Positions 15,196 to 22,203 of a stretch of 33,518 nucleotides of DNA are shown in pieces; position 1 is the first letter of the stretch, and every line of letters starts with the position of its first letter. Source of the DNA: an uncultured Lachnospiraceae bacterium (GTDB taxonomy: Bacteria; Bacillota; Clostridia; Lachnospirales; Lachnospiraceae). The stretch covers positions 1 to 33,518 of the forward strand of contig CAMULB010000010.1 in NCBI GenBank assembly GCA_947089585.1. Direction: 5' to 3'. A model generated the notes under the pieces. That model did no database searches, was not told the origin of the DNA, and saw only the letters and a program-made list of their open reading frames with translations. Both the position numbers and the translations under genes were made by a program.

Positions 15196-15209
15196 TTGTT
15201 GGCAATACT
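15182..15209 (+). promoter_or_regulatory. Candidate sigma-F-type promoter of spoIIR
   Basis: GGCAATACT (15201-15209) fits the sigma-F -10 pattern GGnnAnAmT, and GAATA (15182-15186) could serve as the -35 element with a slightly short 14-base spacer. The -10 is 29 bases before the spoIIR ATG. spoIIR is a known sigma-F target in Bacillus, which supports the call. Confidence 0.45.
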
Positions 15210-15238
15210 TTCCATAAGAATTCGAGGAGGAATGTAAA

Positions 15239-15868
15239 ATGAATCATAAATGGAACGTATTTTTCAAGAAAACAGGCGTATGTGCGGCTTTTTTACTGAT
15301 TGTGGGAATCACCCTCTACCATCTGCAGCGTGAGCAGCTGGCAGACGGCTTGGCGGAAAAAATTATTCGCTTTCATGTGCGGGCCAACAGCGATCGCCCT
15401 GAGGATCAGCAGCTCAAGCTTCAAGTGCGGGACGCGGTTGGCGCTTTCATGGCGCAGGAGCTGTCCGAGGCGGAGAGCCTTGCACAAAGCCGGCAGATTG
15501 TACTGCGCGATTTAAGGGAGATTGAAGCGGTGGCCCGGCAGGCGGTGCAGCAGGCGGGATACGATTATGCGGTGTCGGCAAGACTGGACTGGGTTGAATT
15601 TCCGACCAAAACCTACGGCGCCTGTACGTTTCCCGCCGGCGCGTATGAGGCGCTGCAGGTGGAAATCGGAGCGGGTAAGGGAAAAAACTGGTGGTGCGTG
15701 ATGTATCCCAATCTCTGCTTCCAGGGCAGCGTGTATGAGGTGGAGGACGATCAGGTCGAAGCGTCGCTGCGGGAGGTGCTGACGGCGAAGGAGTATGACG
15801 CGGTTATGAAATCGGGAGAATATGAGATCGGCTTTCGGTGGCTGACCTTTTTGGAACGTTTTTTCTGA
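15239..15868 (+). CDS. spoIIR: Stage II sporulation protein R
   Basis: A 209-residue secreted signalling protein. In sporulation it is made in the forespore under sigma-F and triggers SpoIIGA to process pro-sigma-E in the mother cell. Residues 13-28 form a membrane segment or signal peptide. Family landmarks are IIRFHVRANSDRPEDQQLKL, VEFPTKTYG, FPAGAYEALQVEIG and GKNWWCVMYPNLCF. The ATG at 15239 follows GAGGAGG. It stands alone between the germination operon and murI. Length matches the family. Confidence 0.95.
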   Translation: MNHKWNVFFKKTGVCAAFLLIVGITLYHLQREQLADGLAEKIIRFHVRANSDRPEDQQLKLQVRDAVGAFMAQELSEAESLAQSRQIVLRDLREIEAVARQAVQQAGYDYAVSARLDWVEFPTKTYGACTFPAGAYEALQVEIGAGKGKNWWCVMYPNLCFQGSVYEVEDDQVEASLREVLTAKEYDAVMKSGEYEIGFRWLTFLERFF

Positions 15869-15910
15869 AAGGATCGCTTACGGGAAATCGCCGTTTTCTC
15901 AATTCCGTTC

Positions 15911-15939
15911 TTGCATATTTGAAGAAGAAAGGGTAAAAT
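15911..15939 (+). promoter_or_regulatory. Promoter of murI and following genes
   Basis: TTGCAT (15911-15916), a 17-base spacer and TAAAAT (15934-15939) lie about 38 bases before the murI start codon. Confidence 0.6.
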
Positions 15940-15976
15940 ACCTCTATATGATATCAATTTTTGGAGAGTACATAAC

Positions 15977-16810
15977 ATGAGTCAGTTATTGGAAGATAGA
16001 AAATATGCGCCGGTGGGGATATTCGATTCCGGGGTCGGCGGTCTTACCGTGGCGCGGGAGATTATGCGCCAGCTGCCCAAGGAACGGATTGTCTATTTCG
16101 GCGATACGGCGCGGGTGCCCTATGGAAGCAAGTCTCGTGAGACGATTACCCGTTATTCCCGCCAGATCATTCATTTTTTACAGAGCAAGGAGGTCAAGGC
16201 GATTGTCGTCGCCTGCAATACGGCCAGTGCATTTGCTTTAGAGCAATTGCGTCCGGAGCTGTCCGTTCCCATCATCGGTGTGGTGAAGCCGGGGGCCAAG
16301 GTGGCGGCTGAGACAACGCGCAACGGGCGCATCGGCGTGATCGGCACTGAGGGCACGATTGGCAGCCAGATTTATACGACCATGATTCATCAGCATAATC
16401 CCAAAGCGGTGGTGATTGGCAAGCCGTGTCCGCTGTTTGTGCCGCTGGTGGAAGAGGGATGGCTAAAGGATCCCATTACCGTTGAGGTGGCCCAGCGTTA
16501 TCTGGCCTCCTTTCGTGAGTCGGAGATCGACACGCTGATTATGGGGTGCACGCATTACCCGCTGCTGCGCTCGACGCTGCGCGGAATTTTGGGGGAACAG
16601 GTGAACCTGGTGAACCCGGCTTATGAGACGGCGCAGGGCTTGAAGGCACTGCTGATGCAGCATCGGCTTCTCGATGATGGCAATGGGGGCAGTGAAGCGC
16701 CGAGGTATCAGTTTTATGTCAGTGACGCCGCAGAAAAATTCAAACATTTTGCCAATTCAATTTTGCCCTGTGAGATTGAAGAGGCGCAGCTCATACACAT
16801 AGAGGAGTAG
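15977..16810 (+). CDS. murI: Glutamate racemase
   Basis: A 277-residue cofactor-independent racemase that makes D-glutamate for peptidoglycan. The active site is intact: D17 in FDSGVGGLT, the VPYGSK loop, C80 in VACNTAS and C191-T-H193 in GCTHYPLL. The ATG at 15977 follows TTGGAGAG. The next gene starts only two bases after the stop. Confidence 0.97.
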   Translation: MSQLLEDRKYAPVGIFDSGVGGLTVAREIMRQLPKERIVYFGDTARVPYGSKSRETITRYSRQIIHFLQSKEVKAIVVACNTASAFALEQLRPELSVPIIGVVKPGAKVAAETTRNGRIGVIGTEGTIGSQIYTTMIHQHNPKAVVIGKPCPLFVPLVEEGWLKDPITVEVAQRYLASFRESEIDTLIMGCTHYPLLRSTLRGILGEQVNLVNPAYETAQGLKALLMQHRLLDDGNGGSEAPRYQFYVSDAAEKFKHFANSILPCEIEEAQLIHIEE

Positions 16811-16812
16811 CT

Positions 16813-17265
16813 ATGACGAAGGATATTTTGGTAACGATCAGCGGTCTGCAGTTTGCAGCCGAGGAGGACGGGGCCGGGGAAGCCGTGGAGGTGATTACCC
16901 CCGGAGATTATTATAAGAAGAATGACAAGCATTATGTGTTGTATGACGAGGTGATGGAGGGGTTTGACGGAACGACCAAAAATGTCATCAAGATCGCCGA
17001 AAACTGCCTGGATATTACAAAGAAGGGCGTCACCAACGTACACATGATTTTTGAAAAAAACAAGAAAAACGTTACTTATTATTATACGCCATTTGGAAGC
17101 CTGCTAATCGGTATTGATGCCAAGCAAGTGCACATTGCAGAGACGGAGGAAAACATTGACGTGACGGTCAATTACGATCTGGAGGTCAATTATGAGTTTC
17201 TCGCCAACTGCAATATTACGATGAATATCAAGGCGAAGAACGCGAAGGATTTTACTTTATCATAA
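16813..17265 (+). CDS. DUF1934 family beta-barrel protein
   Basis: A 150-residue protein of the DUF1934 (YwiB-like) family, expected to fold as a small calycin-like beta barrel. It starts with a beta strand (DILVTISGLQ), has the YVLYDE and VIKIAENCLDITKKG segments, the TPFGSLLIGI turn, and ends with alternating strands. No signal peptide or membrane helix is present. The function is unknown. It begins two bases after murI, whose last codons contain its GAGGAG ribosome site, so the two are coupled. Confidence 0.9.
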   Translation: MTKDILVTISGLQFAAEEDGAGEAVEVITPGDYYKKNDKHYVLYDEVMEGFDGTTKNVIKIAENCLDITKKGVTNVHMIFEKNKKNVTYYYTPFGSLLIGIDAKQVHIAETEENIDVTVNYDLEVNYEFLANCNITMNIKAKNAKDFTLS

Positions 17266-17277
17266 GGAGGATGACAA

Positions 17278-18168
17278 ATGCAAGTCAGAAAAGCAATTAT
17301 TCCGGCGGCGGGCCTGGGAACCCGTTTTCTGCCGGCGACCAAAGCCCAGCCCAAGGAGATGCTGCCGATTGTCGATAAACCTACGATTCAGTATATCGTA
17401 GAGGAAGCGGCGGCGGCAGGCATTGTGGATATCATCATTGTGACCGGCCGCAATAAGCGTTCGATCGAGGATCATTTTGACCGTTCGATTGAGCTGGAGC
17501 TGGAGTTAGAGCGCAGCGCCAAAAACGAGATGCTTGAGATGGTGAAGGATATTTCAGAGATGGCCAATATCCATTACATCCGGCAAAAGGAGCCGAGGGG
17601 GCTGGGACATGCCATTCTTGCGGCCAAGCACTTTATTGGCAACGAGCCGTTTGCCGTGCTCTTAGGAGACGATGTGGTAATTTCACAAAAGCCCTGCCTG
17701 CGGCAGATGATGGAGGTATTTCAGGAATACCGAACCTCGATTCTCGGCGTGCAGACGGTCGATCATGCGGTCGTCAATAAGTACGGGATTGTAGACGGCC
17801 GGGCAGTGGACGAGCGGGTCTACAAAGTGCACGATATGGTCGAGAAGCCGGAGCCTGAGGAAGCGCCGTCCAACGTCGCGGTTTTGGGCCGCTACATTAT
17901 TACACCGGAGATTTTTGAATTCTTAGAGACACAGGATGCGGGAAAGGGCGGCGAGATTCAGCTGACGGATGCGCTCAAGCGTCTGGCGAAGGAACAGGCA
18001 ATGTATGCTTATGAATTTTTTGGACATCGTTATGATGTGGGAACCAAGGTTGGATTTATTCAGGCCAACATTGAGTTCGCTTTGCGCAGCCCGGAGCTGC
18101 GGGAGGAGATGAAGGAATACCTCGATCTGCTGCATGAGCATATGGACGAGATGCTAAGATACGAATAG
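17278..18168 (+). CDS. galU: UTP-glucose-1-phosphate uridylyltransferase
   Basis: A 296-residue nucleotidyltransferase that makes UDP-glucose for glycans, glycolipids and the Leloir pathway. The nucleotide-binding signature AAGLGTRFLPATKAQPKEM is near residues 10-28. Further landmarks are GLGHAILAAK, the metal-binding LLGDDV, VEKPEPEEAPSN and the late GHRYDVGTKVGFIQANIEFAL. The ATG at 17278 follows AAGGAGG. The order murI, DUF1934, galU with short gaps suggests one operon for envelope precursors. Confidence 0.96.
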   Translation: MQVRKAIIPAAGLGTRFLPATKAQPKEMLPIVDKPTIQYIVEEAAAAGIVDIIIVTGRNKRSIEDHFDRSIELELELERSAKNEMLEMVKDISEMANIHYIRQKEPRGLGHAILAAKHFIGNEPFAVLLGDDVVISQKPCLRQMMEVFQEYRTSILGVQTVDHAVVNKYGIVDGRAVDERVYKVHDMVEKPEPEEAPSNVAVLGRYIITPEIFEFLETQDAGKGGEIQLTDALKRLAKEQAMYAYEFFGHRYDVGTKVGFIQANIEFALRSPELREEMKEYLDLLHEHMDEMLRYE

Positions 18169-18175
18169 ACCTAAA

Positions 18176-18275
18176 GAGGCCGGTGCAGGGACGCATGAAA
18201 GGCGCCGCGCACCGGCGCTTCAAGGAGGCGGTACAGAGCGCGTGAAAGACGCCGCCGCGCACTGGTGCTTCAAGG
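18176..18275. repeat. Imperfect tandem repeat of about 49 bp with hairpin, after galU
   Basis: Two units beginning GAGGC (18176 and 18225) share most of their sequence, including CGCGCACyGGyGCTTCAAGGAG, and a third begins with GAGCAGTACAG near 18274. In the first unit GCCGGTGC (18179-18186) pairs perfectly with GCACCGGC (18209-18216), and an inner GCGCCG/CGGCGC stem (18202-18218) competes. It lies between the convergent galU and araC-like genes, so it may help end transcription, although no T-run follows. Confidence 0.6.
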
Positions 18276-18297
18276 AGCAGTACAGAAGTCGTCGAAA

Positions 18298-19101
18298 CTA
18301 TGCTGGCGCGTCGTCGTCGCTTTTGTGCAGGATATTCCAGTCAAAGCTTCCGATTCGCTGCTGAAAGGCAGTGGGGCTTGTGCCGGCCACCTTTTTAAAG
18401 ACACGGCTGAAATAATAGGGATCGGAAAAGCCGCTGGCCAGTGCGATATCCTTGACGGAGCGGCTGCTGCCATACTGGTGGAATTCCTTTTGCGCATATT
18501 CGATGCGGATGCGGTTAAAGTAGGAGACGGGGGACTCACCGGTTGCAGCTTTGAAAATTTTGCGAAAATAAACACGATTGTAGCCGTATTTTTCGATTTC
18601 CTCGCCCAGACAAAAATTCGGATTGGAGATGTTGGCCTCCATGCGCTCGATAAAGCCGTCGATGTTGCGGTTTTTCAGGCGATTGGATGAAAACAGACCG
18701 GCCAATGTCTGGTAGACGGCTTCTCCCAGCGCATTTAAAATGACGGGAATCCGTTCCGGGTTGACGGCTGATTTGCCTTCGTAGATGCGGTGCGCCAGCT
18801 CCATCAGGGTCTGAATGGTGCGCTGTGCGTCGTCGGCAATGATTTTTGCCTTTCTTTCGCCGATGGGGCGCATTTCCTTGATCATCATACTCAGATCAAG
18901 AAAGCCCTGTTCGGAGGTCTTTCCGTGCGGCGTTTCCGGCGGGATGATACAGATATCCCCTTCCCGAAAGGAAAAGCTCTGGTCTGCGATTGTCATTTGA
19001 CCGCTGCCGGAGGTGTTGATGAGAATCTCCCAGCAGCCGTGGTGATGCAGGGGAAAGTGGGTCAGCAGCTTGCGTGATGTTCCAACGGCGATTACTTCCA
19101 T
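18298..19101 (-). CDS. AraC-family regulator with cupin sensor domain
   Basis: A 267-residue regulator. The N-terminal cupin (about 10-85) shows HFPLHHHGCWEILI and GDICIIPPETPHG, the usual metal- or sugar-binding histidines. The C-terminal 100 residues hold two helix-turn-helix motifs, with FDWNILH at the end and the signature VKDIALASGFSDPYYFSRVFKK before it. GAGGAGG lies 8 bases before the ATG at 19101. It is transcribed divergently from the flavodoxin/ferredoxin gene across an 83-base gap, a layout that suggests it controls that gene. The effector is unknown. Confidence 0.93.
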   Translation of the reverse strand: MEVIAVGTSRKLLTHFPLHHHGCWEILINTSGSGQMTIADQSFSFREGDICIIPPETPHGKTSEQGFLDLSMMIKEMRPIGERKAKIIADDAQRTIQTLMELAHRIYEGKSAVNPERIPVILNALGEAVYQTLAGLFSSNRLKNRNIDGFIERMEANISNPNFCLGEEIEKYGYNRVYFRKIFKAATGESPVSYFNRIRIEYAQKEFHQYGSSRSVKDIALASGFSDPYYFSRVFKKVAGTSPTAFQQRIGSFDWNILHKSDDDAPA

Positions 19102-19184
19102 GGCGAATGCCTCCTCGTGGTGGGATATGGTTATTTTAAGATAAAACGGCTGGTTTGTCCAGCGCGTACAGTAAGGAGAAGAAA

Positions 19185-19943
19185 ATGTCCGTTTATGAAA
19201 TCGTGTTCAGCCCCACGGGCGGCACAAAAAGTGTATCGAAGCTGTTTACGGAAGTGATTTGTTCGGAGCGCACGGTGATTGATTTGTGTGATCGGGAGCA
19301 GGATTTCTCGTCGATGGTCTTTTCGATCGAGGATCTCTGTATTGTGTCTGTCCCTTCGTATGGCGGCCGTATACCGGCTGTGGCCGGAGCGCGGATTCGT
19401 CAGATGAAAGGAGGCGGAGCCAGGGCTGTTTTGATTGCGGTCTATGGCAACCGGGCTTATGACGATACCTTAGCGGAGCTGCAGGATGTGCTGACAGAAG
19501 CCGGGTTTGCGTGTTTTGCCGCGGTTGCGGCAGTTGCGGAGCATTCGATCATGCGTCAATTTGCCTCCGGACGGCCGGACGCTCAGGATAAAGAGGAGCT
19601 GGCCGCATTTGCAGCAAAGCTTCGCATGAAGCTGGAGGACGCTGCAGGAGCTTTAAGTCTGCCAGGAGCGCGTCCTTATCGGGAATACGGCGGTGTGCCG
19701 ATGAAGCCGAAGGCCGGAAAAGCGTGTACCCAGTGCGGGCTTTGTGCGAAATCATGTCCGGTGGGAGCGATTTTGGCTGCGCAGCCCTCTGAGACAGACG
19801 GAAAGCGCTGCATTTCCTGTATGCGCTGTGTTGCAGTTTGTCCGCAAAAAGCGCGCAGCGTCAACAAAGCGCTGCTTTCAGCCGCCAGCCTCAAGCTGAA
19901 GAAGGCGTGCAGCGAGCGGAAAGAGAACGAACTGTTTTTATAG
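19185..19943 (+). CDS. EFR1-type flavodoxin/ferredoxin fusion protein
   Basis: A 252-residue electron-transfer protein. The N-terminal part is flavodoxin-like, with an FMN phosphate loop FSPTGGTKSV (8-17) and the PSYGGRIP loop. The C-terminus holds two 4Fe-4S ferredoxin motifs: C181, C184, C187, C191 and C209, C212, C215, C219. The family is common in anaerobes, usually of unknown partner. ATG 19185 follows AAGGAG; the frame is open to 19155 but only this start has a ribosome site and the standard N-terminus. No oxidoreductase gene adjoins it. Confidence 0.93.
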   Translation: MSVYEIVFSPTGGTKSVSKLFTEVICSERTVIDLCDREQDFSSMVFSIEDLCIVSVPSYGGRIPAVAGARIRQMKGGGARAVLIAVYGNRAYDDTLAELQDVLTEAGFACFAAVAAVAEHSIMRQFASGRPDAQDKEELAAFAAKLRMKLEDAAGALSLPGARPYREYGGVPMKPKAGKACTQCGLCAKSCPVGAILAAQPSETDGKRCISCMRCVAVCPQKARSVNKALLSAASLKLKKACSERKENELFL

Positions 19944-20043
19944 TGGATCATGAGTCGGGAATGCACGCTGGCTGCGGGCGCGGCGGGGACAGTTCGTGAG
20001 AAGTTGATTCAGAGGTGAGGGGCGATCGGAGTGCGGATCACGC

Positions 20044-20072
20044 TTGAATTCCGATCCATTTCATAGTATAAT
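20044..20072 (+). promoter_or_regulatory. Promoter of pgi, overlapped by an inverted repeat
   Basis: TTGAAT (20044-20049), a 17-base spacer and a perfect TATAAT (20067-20072) lie about 60 bases before the start codon. GATCGGA (20024-20030) and TCCGATC (20050-20056) form a 7-base inverted repeat that brackets the -35 element and could be an operator. Confidence 0.75.
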
Positions 20073-20132
20073 CGTAGAGGAACGTAATTGAATTGATGAT
20101 AGAATCTGAATTTAAGGAGGTTGAACGCAATT

Positions 20133-21713
20133 ATGATTAGATGGAATAATTTGGATACCGTTGCATCGTATCAGGAGCTGCTGCAAACGGCGCCGGTAGA
20201 TCTTGTGGCGGCAATGACGGGGGAGAACGGTGCGCAGCGCGTGCAGAAATACAGCATTCCGATGGCAGCCGGGCTTTCCTATAATTATGCGGCCAAGCAA
20301 GTGGACGATGCGGTACTGAAAGCGCTGGTAAAGCTGGCAGAGGAAATGCAGCTGGCTGACAAATTTGAGGTTCTTTACAACGGCGAGGTCGTGAATACCG
20401 GAGAACAGCGCAGGGTGCTTCATCATTTGACCAGAGGACAGCTCGGTGAGGCGGTCGTGGCGGACGGCGTCGATAAGCGAAGCTTTTATGCAGAGCAGCA
20501 GCAGAAGATTGCGGATTTGGCAAATCAGGTACATAGCGGCAAAATTACAAATGCGGCGGGCGAGAAATTTACGACCGTGGTGCAGATTGGAATCGGCGGC
20601 AGCGACCTTGGCCCCCGTGCCATGTATCTGGCTTTGGAAAACTGGGCGAAAGCAAATCACACCTTCAAAATGGAAGCAAGGTTTATCAGCAATGTAGACC
20701 CGGACGATGCAGCGGCCGTGTTACAGACCATTGATGTGGCGCACTCGATTTTTGTACTGGTATCCAAGTCCGGCACAACGCTGGAGACCTTGACCAATGA
20801 ATCCTTTGTCAAGGACGCCTTGAAAAATGCAGGTCTTGACGCTTCAAAGCATATGATTGCAGTGACCAGTGAGACGTCGCCGTTGGCAAAGAGCGACGAC
20901 TATCTGGCGGCGTTCTTTATGGACGATTATATTGGCGGCCGTTATTCCTCTACCTCAGGCGTGGGCGGCGCCGTATTATCATTGGCATTTGGCCCCGAAG
21001 TATTTGCAAGATTCCTTGAGGGTGCGGCGGCGGAGGATCAGTTGGCGAAAAATCGGGAGGTATTGAACAATCCCGCTATGTTGGACGCGCTGATCGGGGT
21101 ATATGAACGCAACGTGCTCGGCTATCAGAGCACGGCGGTGCTGCCCTATTCCCAGGCATTGAGCCGCTTCCCGGCGCATTTGCAGCAGCTGGATATGGAG
21201 TCAAACGGCAAATCGGTCAATCGCTTTGGCGAGCCGGTGAATTATTCGACGGGGCCGGCTATTTTTGGCGAGCCGGGAACCAATGGACAGCATTCGTTCT
21301 ATCAGCTGCTGCATCAGGGAACGGACATCATTCCGCTGCAGTTTGTCGGCTTTCAGAAGAATCAGATGGGCCGTGACGTTGTGATTGAGGACAGTACAAG
21401 CCAGCAGAAGCTGTGTGCGAACGTTGCGGCGCAGATTGTAGCATTCGCGTGCGGCAAGGCGGATGAGAACCGCAACAAAAGCTTTGCGGGCGGCCGTCCT
21501 TCCAGCATCATCGTCGGCGAGCAGCTGACGCCGGAAGCCTTGGGCGCGCTTCTGTCACACTTTGAGAATAAGGTGATGTATCAGGGCTTTGTGTGGAACA
21601 TTAACAGCTTTGACCAGGAAGGGGTACAGCTGGGGAAGGTTTTGGCCAAGAAGGTGCTTGCACATGATACAGACGGCGCATTGAAAGCATATAGTGACTT
21701 GCTGAACATTTAA
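20133..21713 (+). CDS. pgi: Glucose-6-phosphate isomerase
   Basis: A 526-residue enzyme interconverting glucose 6-phosphate and fructose 6-phosphate. Phosphate-binding and signature motifs are intact: GIGGSDLGPRAM, VSKSGTTLETLTNESF, GGRYSSTSGVGGAV and, near the end, QGFVWNINSFDQEGVQLGK. ATG 20133 lies 12 bases after AAGGAGG (20114-20120); a TTG at 20121 is in frame but directly abuts the ribosome site and is unlikely. It is longer than the roughly 450-residue form common in Bacilli and nearer to the long form. It appears monocistronic. Confidence 0.96.
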   Translation: MIRWNNLDTVASYQELLQTAPVDLVAAMTGENGAQRVQKYSIPMAAGLSYNYAAKQVDDAVLKALVKLAEEMQLADKFEVLYNGEVVNTGEQRRVLHHLTRGQLGEAVVADGVDKRSFYAEQQQKIADLANQVHSGKITNAAGEKFTTVVQIGIGGSDLGPRAMYLALENWAKANHTFKMEARFISNVDPDDAAAVLQTIDVAHSIFVLVSKSGTTLETLTNESFVKDALKNAGLDASKHMIAVTSETSPLAKSDDYLAAFFMDDYIGGRYSSTSGVGGAVLSLAFGPEVFARFLEGAAAEDQLAKNREVLNNPAMLDALIGVYERNVLGYQSTAVLPYSQALSRFPAHLQQLDMESNGKSVNRFGEPVNYSTGPAIFGEPGTNGQHSFYQLLHQGTDIIPLQFVGFQKNQMGRDVVIEDSTSQQKLCANVAAQIVAFACGKADENRNKSFAGGRPSSIIVGEQLTPEALGALLSHFENKVMYQGFVWNINSFDQEGVQLGKVLAKKVLAHDTDGALKAYSDLLNI

Positions 21714-21718
21714 AGACG

Positions 21719-21745
21719 GAAACGAACCCGTCGCGAGGCGGTTTC
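21719..21745 (+). terminator. Hairpin after pgi, possible terminator
   Basis: CCGTC and GGCGG pair around a GCGA tetraloop, extended by GAAA with TTTC after a small internal loop. It begins just after the pgi stop. The following TAAAAAGAAATT is not a clean T-run, so it may act as a 3' end stabiliser instead. Confidence 0.4.
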
Positions 21746-21799
21746 TAAAAAGAAATTACCAAAACCTGAAAATATAATGGGTGAAATATTCGAAAAAGT

Positions 21800-22060
21800 G
21801 TAGTATATAGACACAAATTATGAAACAACAGGGAAACAGGCGTGAATCCTGTACGAACCCGTCGCTGTGATAGGGAAGCCAAACCAGTCGAAGAAGCAGT
21901 AGACAGCCACTGGCAGAAGCAGCCGTTGCAAAAGCATTGATTTCGTGAAATGCTTTTGCGACGGTTCTTAAGCTGGGAAGGCGGTTTTGGCGGAGGTCAG
22001 AGAGCCGGAATGGCGTTATGCTCCTTGCCTCCAGTCCTTCAGTCAGAATACCTGTTTTAT
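21800..22060 (+). promoter_or_regulatory. Cobalamin (B12) riboswitch
   Basis: The core consensus is plain: AACAGGGAA (21827-21835), GGCGTGAATCC, CCCGTCGCTGTGA, GAAGCC, GCCACTGG (21906-21913), CTGGGAAGGC (21973-21982) and AGTCAGAATACCTG near 22041-22054. Between GCCACTGG and GGGAAGGC lies a 16-base-pair helix (21923-21938 with 21949-21964, one wobble), longer than in many members. A short GTGT/ACAC hairpin precedes the core. Binding of adenosylcobalamin should repress the downstream cbi/cob operon through the attenuator at 22126-22167. The exact ends are estimated. No strong promoter is obvious; GTGAAA-N17-TATATA (21781-21809) and a TATAAT at 21773 are weak candidates. Confidence 0.92.
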
Positions 22061-22125
22061 GTGGCAGTTCCACGTGGATTTGGGATTGGCAGAAGGCAGC
22101 CTTATGTGTGCGAGAGAACACATGG

Positions 22126-22167
22126 ATGGAATCTTTTTGTCAATTTTGATGAAGGGTTCCATTTTTT
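22126..22167 (+). terminator. Riboswitch-controlled attenuator before cbiD
   Basis: ATGGAATC (22126-22133) pairs with GGTTCCAT (22155-22162) with one wobble and is followed by TTTTT, about 40 bases before cbiD. The 5' arm can instead pair with GTTCCA at 22067-22072, just after the riboswitch, which would be an antiterminator. This fits transcriptional shut-off when cobalamin is bound; the switch is inferred. Confidence 0.75.
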
Positions 22168-22203
22168 GTTGCGCCAGAAACGATTTCAAACAGGAAAGCG
22201 AAG

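Noticed and set aside
22001-22016. GAGAGCCGGAATGGCG as the 3' end of the riboswitch
   Set aside because: AGTCAGAATACCTG near 22041 fits the conserved 3' segment better; the earlier match probably belongs to a peripheral hairpin.
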